Numbered from the stretch's first letter, positions 24,997 to 35,031 are shown. The stretch: DNA of 35,860 nt from Acidimicrobiaceae bacterium (GCA_003132165.1 PKWW01000061.1:1-35860); one strand, 5' to 3'. The notes: generated by a model not told the origin, from the sequence alone. Translations and numbers: made by a program.

Positions 24997-26798
24997 TCCT
25001 CGAGTTTCAAGGCCGCGACGAATGCCTCCTGAGGTACTTCAACGCGGCCCAGGTTCTTCATGCGCTTCTTGCCCTCTTTTTGCTTCTCGAGCAACTTGCG
25101 CTTTCGGGTAATGTCGCCGCCGTAACACTTGGCGAGCACGTCCTTGCGTCGCGCCTTCACCGTCTCGCGCGCGATGACGCGACCTCCGACGGCGGCCTGG
25201 ATTGGCACGTCGAACATCTGGCGCGGGATCAGTTCCTTCAACCGCTCGGCCATCCTTCGCCCGTAATAGTCGGCGTTGGACCTGTGGACGATGGTCGAGA
25301 ACGCGTCGACCGGCTCGTGGTTGATCAAGAGGTCCACGCGCACCAGGTTGGAGGTGATGTACCCGCTCTGCTCGTAATCGAGGCTCGCGTAGCCCTTGGT
25401 GCGGCTCTTGAGCGCGTCGAAGAAGTCGATGACCACCTCGGCGAGCGGAATCGAATAACGCAACTCGACCCGCTCGGTGGACAGGTACTCCATCTTGATC
25501 ATCTCGGCGCGGCGGGTCTGGCACAGGTCCATCACCGGCCCGAGGTACTCGACTGGCGTCAGGATCGAGATGTGGAGCATGGGCTCGTCGATGTGGTCGA
25601 GTCGGCTGGGGTCGGGCAGGTCGGTCGGGTTGTCGATCTGCACCTGGGAACCGTCGGTGAGGTACGCGCGGTACACCACCGATGGCGCGGTCGCGATGAG
25701 GTCGAGGTTGAATTCTCGCTCCAAGCGTTCGCGCACGATCTCCATGTGCAGCAGTCCGAGGAACCCGCAACGGAACCCGAAGCCGAGCGCGTGCGACGAT
25801 TCCGGCTCGTAGGTGATCGACGCGTCGTTGAGTTTCAGCTTGTCGAGCGCGTCGCGAAGGTCCGGCAAGTCGTCGCCGTCGATCGGGTAGATGCCGCAAA
25901 AGACCATGGGTTTCGGATCGCGGTAGCCGTGCAACGCCTCGGCTGCGGGCCGACCAGCTTCGGTGATGGTCTCGCCCGAGCGCGCGCCCGCGACGTCCTT
26001 GATACCCGCGACGATAAAACCCACTTCTCCGGGGCCGAGCTGGCTGACGCTGATCATGTCGGGCGTTCGGATACCGATTTCTTCGATCTCGTGGTTCTCG
26101 CCCGCTTGCATCATTCGGACCTTCACGTTGTCGCGAAGCGTGCCGTCGATGATACGGATCGAACTGATGACGCCGCGGTACTGGTCGTAGTAGGAGTCGA
26201 ATATCAACGCGCGAAGCGCCGCGTCGGGGTCGCCCTTGGGGGCGGGAATCCGGTCGATGATGGCATGCAACAACTCGACGACCCCTTCACCGGTCTTGGC
26301 GGAGATCGAGAGTATCTGGTTCGACGGCAATCCGAGCACGCGGTCGAGCTCCTCCTTGCAGCGCTCGGGGTCAGCCGCGGGCAGGTCGATCTTATTGAGT
26401 ACCGCGACGATCTCGAGATTGTTCTCGAGGGCCTGGTAACAGTTGGCGAGGGTCTGGGCCTGGATGCCCTGACTGGCGTCGACGAGCAGGACGGCCCCCT
26501 CGCACGCGGCGAGTGATCGCGAGACCTCGTAGCCGAAGTCGACGTGACCGGGCGTGTCGATCAACTGGAGAATGTGCCCGGCGAACTGCACTCGCACGTT
26601 CTGGGCCTTGATGGTGATTCCGCGTTCGCGCTCGATATCCATCGAGTCCAGGTACTGAGCCCGCATGAGGCGTGGGTCGACCGCACCGGTAATCTCCAGG
26701 ATGCGATCCGAGAGCGTGGATTTGCCGTGGTCGACGTGCGAAATGATGGAAAAATTCCGGATTTTGCTGAAATCGACTTGCGAAGAGGGAGTTGCCAC
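24993..26798 (-). CDS. lepA: Elongation factor 4 (LepA)
   Basis: A ribosome-associated GTPase that helps stalled or stressed translation and initiation; 601 aa, full length. G1 is HVDHGKST at 21-28, and DTPGHVDF and [11 protein letters not shown] follow. EF-G-like domains come next, and then the LepA-specific C-terminal domain ending [20 protein letters not shown] 26798 is the start. A TAGCCT box nine bases upstream suggests a leader of only a few bases. It is divergent from rpsT, a frequent neighbour. Confidence 0.97.
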   Translation of the reverse strand: MATPSSQVDFSKIRNFSIISHVDHGKSTLSDRILEITGAVDPRLMRAQYLDSMDIERERGITIKAQNVRVQFAGHILQLIDTPGHVDFGYEVSRSLAACEGAVLLVDASQGIQAQTLANCYQALENNLEIVAVLNKIDLPAADPERCKEELDRVLGLPSNQILSISAKTGEGVVELLHAIIDRIPAPKGDPDAALRALIFDSYYDQYRGVISSIRIIDGTLRDNVKVRMMQAGENHEIEEIGIRTPDMISVSQLGPGEVGFIVAGIKDVAGARSGETITEAGRPAAEALHGYRDPKPMVFCGIYPIDGDDLPDLRDALDKLKLNDASITYEPESSHALGFGFRCGFLGLLHMEIVRERLEREFNLDLIATAPSVVYRAYLTDGSQVQIDNPTDLPDPSRLDHIDEPMLHISILTPVEYLGPVMDLCQTRRAEMIKMEYLSTERVELRYSIPLAEVVIDFFDALKSRTKGYASLDYEQSGYITSNLVRVDLLINHEPVDAFSTIVHRSNADYYGRRMAERLKELIPRQMFDVPIQAAVGGRVIARETVKARRKDVLAKCYGGDITRKRKLLEKQKEGKKRMKNLGRVEVPQEAFVAALKLED

Positions 26799-26807
26799 GG
26801 TGTAGAA

Positions 26808-26813
26808 AGGCTA
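26808..26813 (-). promoter_or_regulatory. Candidate -10 box of lepA
   Basis: TAGCCT on the minus strand, nine bases before GTG 26798, in the divergent gap with rpsT. Confidence 0.4.
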
Positions 26814-26864
26814 CCTGTCCGCGCACCGGGCGAGGCAGCGAAAAGCACCGTCGCCCAATGCTGC

Positions 26865-26870
26865 TAGCCT
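26865..26870 (+). promoter_or_regulatory. Candidate -10 box of rpsT
   Basis: TGC-TAGCCT, an extended -10, 47 bp before the rpsT GTG. It predicts a leader of about 40 nt with GAGG near the start. Confidence 0.4.
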
Positions 26871-26917
26871 TATGCAGCCCGCCGGACCGTTTCGGCGCAC
26901 TGATAACGAGGTTTTTC

Positions 26918-27181
26918 GTGGCAAATATCAAGAGCCAAATTAAGCGCAACAAGCAGAACATCGTCGACCGCGACCGCAACAAGGCCGTGAAGTCTGAACT
27001 GCGCACGCGCACCAAGAACGCCGTCGCCGCCGTTGGCACCGAAAACGAGGAGACTGCTCTTCGCGCTGCCATCAAGCGCATCGACAAGGCCGCCTCCAAG
27101 GGTGTCATTCACAAGAACCAGGCCGCCAACAAGAAGAGCGGCCTCATGCGCCGCATCGCTTCGCTCCGTACAGAGGCGTAG
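26918..27181 (+). CDS. rpsT: Ribosomal protein S20
   Basis: A small-subunit protein that binds 16S rRNA early in assembly. It is 87 aa and strongly basic, opening [13 protein letters not shown], the S20 signature. [20 protein letters not shown] is the C-terminal helix, split here as [12 protein letters not shown] and KSGLMRRI. The GTG 26918 start follows cgagg with six bases of spacing; a longer open frame to 26792 is not family-like. Monocistronic and divergent from lepA. Confidence 0.96.
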   Translation: MANIKSQIKRNKQNIVDRDRNKAVKSELRTRTKNAVAAVGTENEETALRAAIKRIDKAASKGVIHKNQAANKKSGLMRRIASLRTEA

Positions 27182-27186
27182 TTCCC

Positions 27187-27201
27187 CTGCCCTCGAGGCA
27201 G
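27187..27201 (+). terminator. Weak hairpin after rpsT
   Basis: CTGCC-CTCGA-GGCAG starts six bases after the rpsT stop. The five-bp stem has no T-run. A second hairpin, CCCAG...CTGGG (27215-27236), has its T6 in the loop. The region probably terminates rpsT and the convergent holA, but neither structure is canonical. Confidence 0.3.
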
Positions 27202-27254
27202 CGAAGTCGTTTCACCCAGCGCTTTTTTGAACTGGGATTCGTCACGCCCGCGTG

Positions 27255-28271
27255 TTAGCGGCGGCGAGCACTCTGGGTCATCTTGGCGAGCCGTGCCACC
27301 AAAACCTCGATCACGGTCAACTCAGTGACGTCGAGGTCGGTATTCAAGTCCTTGCCCCCATAACTGACACCACCCTTCAGGTCGACGTCGGCGTTGGCGA
27401 TCATGTGCACCGCCCCACTGATCCGTTCGGCCCCGAGCCGCTGGGAGACTCGCAGCGACTTGCCCGCCGGGAAGCGGTTGATTCCGAGTAGCGACGCCGC
27501 CTCGTCGTCACTTCGCGCGCCGCTGCCCTCGAGGCGAGCCATGCGCAAATAGTGACGTTGGAGCATATTGACGATCTGCAGCCCCGCCCGGCCTTTGGAA
27601 TCGAGCATTCGTCGCGCGACGACGATGGCCTTGGTGGCATCACCGCTGTCGATCGCGTCGGTCAGGTCCCATTCGGGCACGTCGCCGGCGTCGCCCAGAT
27701 AGGGCTGCACGTGACTGAAGTTGAGTGGCGCCGATCCGTAGATCGCCTGCAGTGACCTCGCGAGCGAGTCGACGCGGGCGATATCATCGCCCACCTGCTC
27801 GGCGATCCGCTGAGCGGTGGCCTTGTCGATCGTAACTCGGTACTCACCCAGCTTCGTCTCGACGAACGCGACCCGGTCCTGGGACCGCGAGCCGACGTTG
27901 ACCTCGACGACCTCGACGGCACCCTTCACGAGTTTGTTCGCCTTCGTGCCGACGACCCCGATGATGAGCACGATGCCCGGCGCGGGGTTCTCCATCCAAC
28001 GCAAGACCGGGGCCACTTCGTCGGCGACGAGCGACTGGGCGTCGCGTACGACCACGACGCGGCGTTCGACGAGGAACGGCGGCGTGTTGAGCGCTTCGAG
28101 CACGCGTGACGTGACTGGCTCGCCGCCCGACGCCGTGACGTCCTTCGCCGTGAAGTCCTGCAGCGCGAACGAAGGATCGAGGTCCCCGAGAGCGTGCGTG
28201 ACGACGTTGTGCAGGGCGTCGTAGACCATGGTCGCGTCGGTGCCCACGACCGCCACCGAGGAACTAGCCAT
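27255..28271 (-). CDS. holA: DNA polymerase III delta subunit
   Basis: The clamp-loader wrench that opens the beta sliding clamp. The 338-aa length is normal for HolA. The N-terminal AAA-like region has a degenerate nucleotide site. VLEALNTPPFLVERRVVVVRDA (about 57-78, split as VLEALNTPPFL and VERRVVVVRDA) and the later DLTDAIDSGD and GLQIVNMLQRHYLRMARL are typical of the family. ATG 28271 shares one base with the folP2 stop (TAATG), so the two are co-translated. It converges with rpsT. Confidence 0.93.
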   Translation of the reverse strand: MASSSVAVVGTDATMVYDALHNVVTHALGDLDPSFALQDFTAKDVTASGGEPVTSRVLEALNTPPFLVERRVVVVRDAQSLVADEVAPVLRWMENPAPGIVLIIGVVGTKANKLVKGAVEVVEVNVGSRSQDRVAFVETKLGEYRVTIDKATAQRIAEQVGDDIARVDSLARSLQAIYGSAPLNFSHVQPYLGDAGDVPEWDLTDAIDSGDATKAIVVARRMLDSKGRAGLQIVNMLQRHYLRMARLEGSGARSDDEAASLLGINRFPAGKSLRVSQRLGAERISGAVHMIANADVDLKGGVSYGGKDLNTDLDVTELTVIEVLVARLAKMTQSARRR

Positions 28272-29128
28272 TACGCCATCTCGCTGACCCGCGCAATGGC
28301 GTCTCGAACTCGAACCGATCCCGCCACGTCATGAACCCGAACGATACGACACCCGCCAGCGATGCCCAGCGCCATCGCCGCCAACGAGGGTTCGCGACGC
28401 TCGGTGACGACCAGATCGAACATCACCCCGAGAAAGGTCTTGTTCGACGCCGACAACAGAAGTGGCGAACCGAGTGACGCGAGCTCGGCCGAATCGCGCA
28501 GCAGTTGAAGCGACTGCCCGGCCGTCTTTCCGAGGTCGAGCCCGGCGTCGATGATGATCCGCTCAAGCGGGACGTCCGCTTCGAGGGCCCAACGCCGACG
28601 TTCTTCGAGGAATTCACGCACCGTCGCGGTGACGTCGTCGTACTCGGGGTTCGGATCGGCCACCCGGGGGCGCAGTCGGATGTGCGTCGCCACGACGCTG
28701 GCGTTCGCCTCGGCGGCGACCTTCAGATACTCGGGGTCGGCGAAGCCGCTGATGTCGTTGCCGACGCTCGCGCCCTCATCGAAGCAGGCCTTGGCGACCG
28801 ACGCGCGCCAGGTATCGATGCTGAGCGGGAGGTCGAAACGCTTCGCCAACTCCGCGATCACCGGTACCACGCGATCGAGTTCCTCCTGCACACTGACTTC
28901 GTCGCCCGGCCCAGCCTTCACGCCGCCGACGTCGAGCAGGTCGGCACCTTCGTTCACTAGTTGCTCGGCGCGTGTGAAGAACGCGTCGAGGTCGAACGTG
29001 GCAGCGGGACCGTAGAAGGAGTCCTTCGTACGGTTGAGAATCCCCATGACGAGTGCGCGGTGCGTCACGTCGTACCTCCGCTCGCCCAATGCGAGTCGCA
29101 GCGGCGCCGAAGGGCGGAATACTTTCAC
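28271..29128 (-). CDS. folP2: FolP2-type dihydropteroate synthase paralogue
   Basis: A TIM-barrel protein of 285 aa in the DHPS family. Several substrate loops differ from true FolP. NRTKDSFY stands where NVTPDSFSDGG is usual. GGVKAGPG replaces GGESTRPG. IIIDAGLDLGKT replaces the DPGIGFGK motif. SASNKTFLG replaces GxSRKxF. SIDTWRASVAKA and VRVHDVAG are kept. GGVKAGPG and the SNK motif match mycobacterial FolP2, as I remember that protein; FolP2 is reported not to have DHPS activity. A canonical folP should therefore exist elsewhere in the genome. The GTG 29128 start has only a weak ribosome site. Confidence 0.82.
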   Translation of the reverse strand: MKVFRPSAPLRLALGERRYDVTHRALVMGILNRTKDSFYGPAATFDLDAFFTRAEQLVNEGADLLDVGGVKAGPGDEVSVQEELDRVVPVIAELAKRFDLPLSIDTWRASVAKACFDEGASVGNDISGFADPEYLKVAAEANASVVATHIRLRPRVADPNPEYDDVTATVREFLEERRRWALEADVPLERIIIDAGLDLGKTAGQSLQLLRDSAELASLGSPLLLSASNKTFLGVMFDLVVTERREPSLAAMALGIAGGCRIVRVHDVAGSVRVRDAIARVSEMA

Positions 29129-29254
29129 GAATCACCACGACTCGCCGACGAATTCACGTCGGCATCGCGGACGCAAGACGAGGCTCTTCTGGCGGTACTC
29201 ACGCCGGTCAGCCTAACGGTCTCGCCGGTGAAAGAGAGGGGTCGTCAGCGCTGT

Positions 29255-29260
29255 TAGCCT
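29255..29260 (+). promoter_or_regulatory. Candidate -10 box of the kinase-PAC2 operon (leaderless)
   Basis: TAGCCT followed by eight bases and ATG 29269. The hexamer equals those before lepA, rpsT and the last hydrolase. Confidence 0.45.
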
Positions 29261-29268
29261 CGGCGATT

Positions 29269-30309
29269 ATGGAGAACGAAGTCATTGGAATCAATCAGGC
29301 GAGCGTGACGGCGTGGATGGAAGAGCACGTTGGCGCCGCCGCACCGCTGCACTTCGAACTCATTGCGGGCGGTCGCTCGAATCTGACGTACCGCGTCACT
29401 GACGACAACGGGAACTCCTTCGCGCTTCGTCGTCCGCCGACCAGCCACGTGCTGCCCACCGCGCACGACATGGTCCGCGAGCACACCATCATCGCGGCGC
29501 TCTACCCCCAGCACATTCCGGTGGCGCGTCCGCTCGGACTCTGCACCGATGAATCGGTGAACGAACGACCCTTCTACGTCATGGAATTCGTCGACGGAGA
29601 GATCCTGCGCACGAGGGCCGACGCCGAGAAGGCCTTCAGCGAGACCGTACGCCGGACGATCGGCGACAATCTCGCCGCCACGCTCGCCCAACTCCACGAA
29701 GTCGACGTTGAGCGGGCCGGGCTCGGTGAACTCGCGCGCCACGACGGCTATATCGAGCGACAATTACGGCGTTGGCGCACCCAGTACGACCAGATGCAAG
29801 TTGAGGGCGTCCACCACGGCGGCATCGTCGAGGCCGTGGGTGACCAGTTGGCCGCTTTAATCCCGACCCAGCAGCGGGTCGCAGTCGTACACGGCGATTA
29901 CCGACTCGATAACACCGTGCTCGACGAACACGGCAAGGTCAAGGCGATCCTCGACTGGGAGATCTGCACGCTCGGTGATCCCATGGCGGACCTGGGCCTC
30001 CTGCTCGTCTACTGGGCCGAACGGTCCGACGCCACCGAAGCCCTGTTGGGTGCGTCACCGACGACGGCGTCGGGTTTCTCGACTCGTGCGCAGGTCCTCA
30101 ACGCCTACGCCAGCCACACCACACTCGACGTGAGCGAAGTCGCCTACTACCAGGCCTTCGGCTACTGGAAACTGGCGTGCATCATGCAGGGCGTCTTCGC
30201 GCGTTACAGCGCCGGCGCCACCGCGGGTGACCAGGGCAGTGTTGCCGAGTACCCCAAGCACATCGCGCTGTTGGCGCATTTGGCGAAACAGACGCTGGAG
30301 CAGTCCTGA
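29269..30309 (+). CDS. APH-family phosphotransferase (ACAD10/11 kinase-like)
   Basis: A 346-aa protein-kinase-fold phosphotransferase. The nucleotide-binding lobe has GGRSNLTYRV (about 34-43) and FALRRPP (51-57). The Brenner motif HGDYRLDN is at 208-215 and the metal motif DWE at 229-231. The order and sequences are closest to the APH domains of ACAD10/ACAD11-like proteins, which act in hydroxy-acyl metabolism, rather than to antibiotic kinases. ATG 29269 was chosen because the upstream frame is not family-like. Its TGA overlaps the PAC2 ATG by one base (TGATG). Confidence 0.9.
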   Translation: MENEVIGINQASVTAWMEEHVGAAAPLHFELIAGGRSNLTYRVTDDNGNSFALRRPPTSHVLPTAHDMVREHTIIAALYPQHIPVARPLGLCTDESVNERPFYVMEFVDGEILRTRADAEKAFSETVRRTIGDNLAATLAQLHEVDVERAGLGELARHDGYIERQLRRWRTQYDQMQVEGVHHGGIVEAVGDQLAALIPTQQRVAVVHGDYRLDNTVLDEHGKVKAILDWEICTLGDPMADLGLLLVYWAERSDATEALLGASPTTASGFSTRAQVLNAYASHTTLDVSEVAYYQAFGYWKLACIMQGVFARYSAGATAGDQGSVAEYPKHIALLAHLAKQTLEQS

Positions 30310-31190
30310 TGGACGACGAAATCTACGACCGCATCATCTTTCTCGCTGATCCGGAATTGAACGAGCCCGTGCTCGTCGTCTGTCTGGAGGGCTGGATTGA
30401 CGCCGGCCTCGGTGCCAGCACCGCGATATCGGCGATGCTCAACACCATCCACACCGACGTCCTGGCGACGTTCGACACCGAGTACTTCATTGACCAGAGG
30501 GCGCGACGACCGTTGGCGCGCATCGTCGACGGCATCACAACCGAGTTGACGTGGCCCGAGATCCAACTCCGTTACGGTCGCGACGGTGACGGTGCGGACA
30601 TCCTCTTTCTCGTCGGCCCCGAGCCCGACTTCCACTGGAGCGATTTCGTCGATGTCGTCACCGACTCCGCCGGACGTTTCGACGTGCGTCTGGTCGTGGG
30701 TCTCGGCGCATTTCCCGCTCCGACGCCTCACACCCGGCCCGTGCGCGTCATCGGCACCGCGCCCGAGCAGAGCGCGCACCTGCTGCCCCTCGTCGGCACG
30801 GTCTCGGGTGACCTCGAGGTACCCGCGGGCATCAGCGCCGCGCTGGAACTCGGCTTCGCCGAAGTGGACATGGACGTCATCACGCTCTGGGCACGCGTGC
30901 CGCACTACGTCGCATCGATGCCCTACCCCCAGGCCGCCGCGGCGCTCATCGACGGACTCGCGCGCATCGCCGGGCTCACCCTCGACGCCAGCCATCTTCG
31001 CGCGTCAGCCGACGAAGCTCGCCAGCGCGTTGACGACCTGGTGACGAACAATCCCGAGCACAGCTCCATGGTCGAACAACTCGAAGAGGCCGCTGACGAG
31101 GTTGAAGGTACCTCGCTGGGTGACGAAGTCCCGAGCGGGGACGAACTCGCCGCCGAGTTGGAGCGTTTCTTGCGTGGTGAGACAAACTAA
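30309..31190 (+). CDS. PAC2-family protein (proteasome-assembly-chaperone-like)
   Basis: A 293-aa protein of the PAC2 (formerly DUF75) family. VLVVCLEGWIDAGLGASTA (about 21-39) is the N-terminal signature. GLGAFPAPTPHTRPVRVIGTA, given as GLGAFPAPTPHT and RPVRVIGTA, lies at about 132-152. PAGISAALE and YVASMPYPQAAAAL follow. The C-terminal 60 residues are acidic and helical. In eukaryotes the fold assembles the 20S proteasome; its bacterial role is unproven, and no proteasome gene is in this window. The start shares one base with the upstream stop. Confidence 0.88.
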   Translation: MDDEIYDRIIFLADPELNEPVLVVCLEGWIDAGLGASTAISAMLNTIHTDVLATFDTEYFIDQRARRPLARIVDGITTELTWPEIQLRYGRDGDGADILFLVGPEPDFHWSDFVDVVTDSAGRFDVRLVVGLGAFPAPTPHTRPVRVIGTAPEQSAHLLPLVGTVSGDLEVPAGISAALELGFAEVDMDVITLWARVPHYVASMPYPQAAAALIDGLARIAGLTLDASHLRASADEARQRVDDLVTNNPEHSSMVEQLEEAADEVEGTSLGDEVPSGDELAAELERFLRGETN

Positions 31191-31200
31191 CCGCTTCGCG

Positions 31201-31206
31201 TAGTCT
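31201..31206 (+). promoter_or_regulatory. Candidate -10 box of the SDR gene (leaderless)
   Basis: TAGTCT, then seven bases, then ATG 31214. It lies 10 bp after the PAC2 stop, so the SDR may have its own promoter. Confidence 0.4.
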
Positions 31207-31213
31207 CCACATC

Positions 31214-31963
31214 ATGAAAAAGAACGTCATGATCACTGGAGCGGGCTCCGGATTCGGCAAGTTGACGGCCCTCGCGCTCGCGGCGCGCGGTCATCACGTC
31301 ATCGCGACGACCGAAACCGACGCCCAAGCCCAGACTCTGCGCGAGCAGGCCCCGCAACTCGAGGTCCATCGACTCGACATCACGACCGACGATGTCTTCA
31401 AGACCCTCGACTGGGACATCGACGTCCTGATCAACAATGCCGGAGCTGGCGAGACCGGACCGATTGCCGACGTGCCCCTCGACCGCGTCCGCCACCTGTT
31501 CGAGGTCAACGTCTTCGGGACACTGCGCGTGACCCAAGTCGTCCTTCGCTCAATGGTGGCGAACAAGAGGGGCCGGGTCATCATCATGTCGTCCATCGCC
31601 GGCGTCGTCGCGGCCCCGGCCTTCGGACCCTACGCCATGACTAAACACGCGCTCGAGGCGATGGGCAAGGCCATGCGAGCCGAAGTCGCGCCGCTCGGCA
31701 TCGACGTCACCCTGATTAACCCCGGGCCCTATCTCACGGGTTTCAACGACCGCATGGCCGAATCGATGTGGGAGTGGTTCGGTGACGAGTCACTCAACGG
31801 TTCCGAGGCGGATCTCTTTCGAGTCATCGGGGATTTCGTCACGACGGGACAACGTGATCCCAGCGAGGTCGCCAACCGTCTCGTTGAACTGGTCGAGGCC
31901 GACACCACGACCGAGAACAACTTCGTGCCCGAGGACATCAAGGCGCAACTGGGACTCTCGTAG
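31214..31963 (+). CDS. Short-chain dehydrogenase/reductase
   Basis: An NAD(P)-dependent oxidoreductase of 249 aa, classical SDR. The cofactor motif TGxxxGxG is TGAGSGFG at 8-15. LDITTDD at 54-60 and NNAG at 74-77 follow. The catalytic Ser is at 126/127, with Tyr140 and Lys144 in YAMTK. INPGPYLTGF forms the substrate lid. The absence of an acidic residue at the end of strand 2 (ATTETDAQ) leaves NAD versus NADP open. It converges with the metallopeptidase gene, only 6 bp away. The substrate is unknown. Confidence 0.93.
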   Translation: MKKNVMITGAGSGFGKLTALALAARGHHVIATTETDAQAQTLREQAPQLEVHRLDITTDDVFKTLDWDIDVLINNAGAGETGPIADVPLDRVRHLFEVNVFGTLRVTQVVLRSMVANKRGRVIIMSSIAGVVAAPAFGPYAMTKHALEAMGKAMRAEVAPLGIDVTLINPGPYLTGFNDRMAESMWEWFGDESLNGSEADLFRVIGDFVTTGQRDPSEVANRLVELVEADTTTENNFVPEDIKAQLGLS

Positions 31964-31969
31964 CGGAGA

Positions 31970-32557
31970 CTACGTAGGCTGGTCGACGTCGCCTTCTTCG
32001 ATGCGAAGACCAAGGCCCAGGGCGTAGCCGTCGAGAAAATGCCCGCATTCCTCTTGGCGAGGATGTCGGCCGGCGATCTCGTAGAACGCCGGCGAATGAT
32101 CCGCCTCTTGGAGGTGGGCGAGTTCGTGCACGAGGACCGCGTCGATGACCCACTCGGGACACTGACGGAGCCGACTCGAGACGCGGATTTCCTTGGACGC
32201 CGGTGAGCACGACGCCCAGCGCGCCCGTTGATTCGTGACCCACCGCACCGAGGTGGGAAGGACCCCGTCGTTGTAGAGCTCGGCGAGGACGTTGGCCCGC
32301 TCCTCGAGCGACGCGTCGCCGGCGGCGTTCTGGGGGCGCTGGGTGAGGAGTCGCCCCACCAAGTCGTCGACGAACACGGTTCGTTCGCGCCCGCGCAGGC
32401 GAGCGGGAATCTGGACAACGATTCGACTCCCAGACCAGTGTGCGGTGCCGGTCTTCTTTCGCCTCGACGAGGCACGAATCTCTATCTCGGGTCGGTCGAA
32501 ACGGGGCGGTTCGACGTGTATCGAAGTGCCCTGGTTCGCAGCAGTTTTGCGCGCCAT
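31970..32557 (-). CDS. YgjP-like (DUF45) zinc metallopeptidase-fold protein
   Basis: A 195-aa protein with HELAH at 144-148 and a third histidine at 154 in EADHSP, the HExxH...H zinc site of the YgjP/SprT-like group. NQRARWASCSP at 109-119 corresponds to the family's RWGSCS motif, with Ala in place of Gly. There is no signal peptide. ATG 32557 shares one base with the leuS stop (TGATG), so it is translated after leuS. A protease activity is inferred; many members are uncharacterised. Confidence 0.87.
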   Translation of the reverse strand: MARKTAANQGTSIHVEPPRFDRPEIEIRASSRRKKTGTAHWSGSRIVVQIPARLRGRERTVFVDDLVGRLLTQRPQNAAGDASLEERANVLAELYNDGVLPTSVRWVTNQRARWASCSPASKEIRVSSRLRQCPEWVIDAVLVHELAHLQEADHSPAFYEIAGRHPRQEECGHFLDGYALGLGLRIEEGDVDQPT

Positions 32558-35025
32558 CAGACGATGATGTTGACCAGACGCGGTGGTCGTGCCACCACTC
32601 GTTTGACCGTGGCTCCCTCGAGCGCCGTCTGAATGATCTCGTTCTCGAGGGCCAGTCGTTCGGCGTCGGCCTCGCTCGTCGCCACCGGTACTTCAAGCCG
32701 TGCGCGGACCTTACCGTTGATCTGGATGACCATGGTGATTGTCTCCTCCTTCACCAACTCGGGGTCTGCGACGGGCCAGGACTGCAGGTGGACCGAGGGT
32801 TCAGCGGCGTGTCGCTGCTCCCACATCTCGGCGGTGATGTGCGGGGCCATGGGCGCGAGCAACTTCAGCATCGTGTCAATGGCTTCGTCGAGCGTCGTGC
32901 GCTCGGCACCGTGCTCGCTGCGGGCCCACTTGGACACGGTATTGAGCAACTCCATCATGGCGGCGACCGCGGTGTTGTAGCTCCATCGCTCGAACCCCTC
33001 GGTGACGCGGGCGATCGTTCGGTGCAGCGCTTGTCGCACGGCGAGGTCGCTGTCGTCGAAACTCTCATGGAAGTTCACCTCGTCGTACTCGGCGAGACGG
33101 TAGAAACGGTCGATGAAACGGGCGCAGCCCTCGATGACTTCCTCGGTCTGCGCGGTCCAATCGACGTCATCGGCCGGTGGCCCCACGAAGAGGTGAAAGA
33201 GGCGTAGCCCGTCGGCGCCGACGGTCTCGTAGTACTTCTCGGGCGCGATCAAATTGCCCTTGGACTTGGACATCTTCGAGCCGGCGAGACGGATCATGCC
33301 CTGAGTGAAGAGGCGCTTGAAGGGTTCACGCGGCAGTCCCGGCGCGATACCGACGTCCACTAAAGCCTTCAGGTAGAAGCGTGCGTAGAGAAGGTGCAGG
33401 ATAGCGTGCTCGATGCCACCGATGTACTGGTCAACGGGCATCCACTTCGCAGCCTCGACCGGGTCGAACGCCTTGCCTGGCGTGAACGGATCGGCGTAAC
33501 GCAGGAAGTACCACGACGAATCGGTGAAGGTATCCATCGTGTCGGCCTCGCGTCGCGCGGGCTTGCCGCACACCGGGCAGGTCGTGTTGCGAAAACCTTC
33601 GTGGGTCGCGAGCGGCGACTGCCCGCTCTTATCCATCGTCACGTCATCGGGTGCGACCACGGGCAACTGGTCCTCAGGCACCGGGACGAGACCGTCGTCG
33701 TCGCAGTAGACCATGGGGATCGGACAGCCCCAGAAGCGCTGACGCGAAACGAGCCAATCGCGCAGGCGGTAATTCACCTTGGTGACGCCGTTGGCGTGCT
33801 CGGCCAGATACTCGGCGGCCTTCAGCTTCGCGGTGGCGACGTCGAGGCCGTCGAGGAAGCCCGAATTGATGTGCGCGCCCTCACCCGAATACGCGCCACC
33901 CTCGAAGCCCTCGGGTGGTTCGGTGGTTCGAACGACGGGCAGTCCGTGGACCGAGGCGAACGCGAAGTCTCGTTCGTCCTCGGCGGGTACCGCCATGATG
34001 GCCCCGGTGCCGTAGGTACCCAGCACGTAGTCGGCAACGTACACCGGCACCTGGGCCTTGGTGAACGGGTTGATCACGAAACTGCCGGTGAAGGCGCCCC
34101 GTTTCTCGAGCCCCGCACCCGCGTCCGACGAAGCGGTGCGTTCGAGCTCACTCGCCGACACGGCGCGCTCGACCAACTGATTGACCTGACGACGCTCGTC
34201 GTTAGTCGTGAGTTCTGCGAGCAGGGGGTGCTCGGGCGCGACAACCGCGTAGGTGACGCCGAAGCCCGTGTCGGGACGCGTCGTGAAGACGCGCAGAGCC
34301 TTATCCGGTTGGTGGGCGAACGGCAGGTCGAACTCCACACCCTCAGACCTTCCAATCCAATTGCGCTGCATAGTCTTCACCCGTTCGGGCCATTCGAGGG
34401 TGTCGATGTCGTTCAGTAACTCTTCGGCGTAGTCGGTGATCTTGAAGAACCACTGCTCGAGATTCCTGCGCTCAACGAGGTCGCCGGACCTATCGCAGGT
34501 ACCGTCCGCGTTGACCTGTTCGTTGGCGAGCACGGTCGCGCAACCGGGACACCAGTTCACCGGGGCCTCGGCACGGTACGCGAGTCCGGCCCTCCAGAAC
34601 GCGAGGAAGATCGTCTGCGCCCACTTCATGTAATTGGGATCGTGGCTGTACACCTCGCGACGCCAGTCGTAGACCGCGCCGAGGCGACGCACCGAAGACT
34701 TCAATTCCTTCATACGCGCGTCGGTGAAAAGGCGCGGGTGGCTGCCCGCCTTGATGGCAGCGTTCTCCGCCGGAAGCCCGAACGAGTCAAAACCGAAGGG
34801 CGATAGCACGGCTTTGCCGAGCATGGTCTGGTAGCGAACCAGAAGGTCACCGAAGGTGTAGTTGCGGATGTGGCCCTGATGAGCGGTGCCCGACGGGTAG
34901 GGATACATGCACAGGGCGTAGAAACGCTCACGCGGATCGTCGTTGTCAACCTCGTAGGTGCCCTCGTCCAGCCAGCGCGCCTGCCACTTGGATTCGACGG
35001 TGGTGACTTCAAAAGGGCGGGCCAT
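32557..35025 (-). CDS. leuS: Leucyl-tRNA synthetase
   Basis: Charges tRNA-Leu and edits mischarged products. This class I enzyme is 822 aa from ATG 35025. The HIGH motif appears as HQGH at 49-52. A zinc-type segment has CPGC near residue 165, and the CP1 editing domain covers about 225-420. KMSKS is at 584-588. The C-terminal anticodon and LeuRS-specific domains are complete. GTG 35028 is one codon upstream. I prefer the ATG because TAGAAT ends exactly six bases before it and there is no Shine-Dalgarno sequence. The leader is far too short for a T-box. Confidence 0.97.
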   Translation of the reverse strand: MARPFEVTTVESKWQARWLDEGTYEVDNDDPRERFYALCMYPYPSGTAHQGHIRNYTFGDLLVRYQTMLGKAVLSPFGFDSFGLPAENAAIKAGSHPRLFTDARMKELKSSVRRLGAVYDWRREVYSHDPNYMKWAQTIFLAFWRAGLAYRAEAPVNWCPGCATVLANEQVNADGTCDRSGDLVERRNLEQWFFKITDYAEELLNDIDTLEWPERVKTMQRNWIGRSEGVEFDLPFAHQPDKALRVFTTRPDTGFGVTYAVVAPEHPLLAELTTNDERRQVNQLVERAVSASELERTASSDAGAGLEKRGAFTGSFVINPFTKAQVPVYVADYVLGTYGTGAIMAVPAEDERDFAFASVHGLPVVRTTEPPEGFEGGAYSGEGAHINSGFLDGLDVATAKLKAAEYLAEHANGVTKVNYRLRDWLVSRQRFWGCPIPMVYCDDDGLVPVPEDQLPVVAPDDVTMDKSGQSPLATHEGFRNTTCPVCGKPARREADTMDTFTDSSWYFLRYADPFTPGKAFDPVEAAKWMPVDQYIGGIEHAILHLLYARFYLKALVDVGIAPGLPREPFKRLFTQGMIRLAGSKMSKSKGNLIAPEKYYETVGADGLRLFHLFVGPPADDVDWTAQTEEVIEGCARFIDRFYRLAEYDEVNFHESFDDSDLAVRQALHRTIARVTEGFERWSYNTAVAAMMELLNTVSKWARSEHGAERTTLDEAIDTMLKLLAPMAPHITAEMWEQRHAAEPSVHLQSWPVADPELVKEETITMVIQINGKVRARLEVPVATSEADAERLALENEIIQTALEGATVKRVVARPPRLVNIIV

Positions 35026-35031
35026 CACTAC

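Noticed and set aside
24813..26516. 567-codon open frame on the plus strand opposite lepA
   Set aside because: Shadow of lepA, which has all GTPase motifs; it also overlaps the end of the DUF2332 gene.
27215..27236. CCCAG...CTGGG as the rpsT intrinsic terminator
   Set aside because: The T6 run is in the loop and not after the stem, so it is not a standard terminator on either strand.
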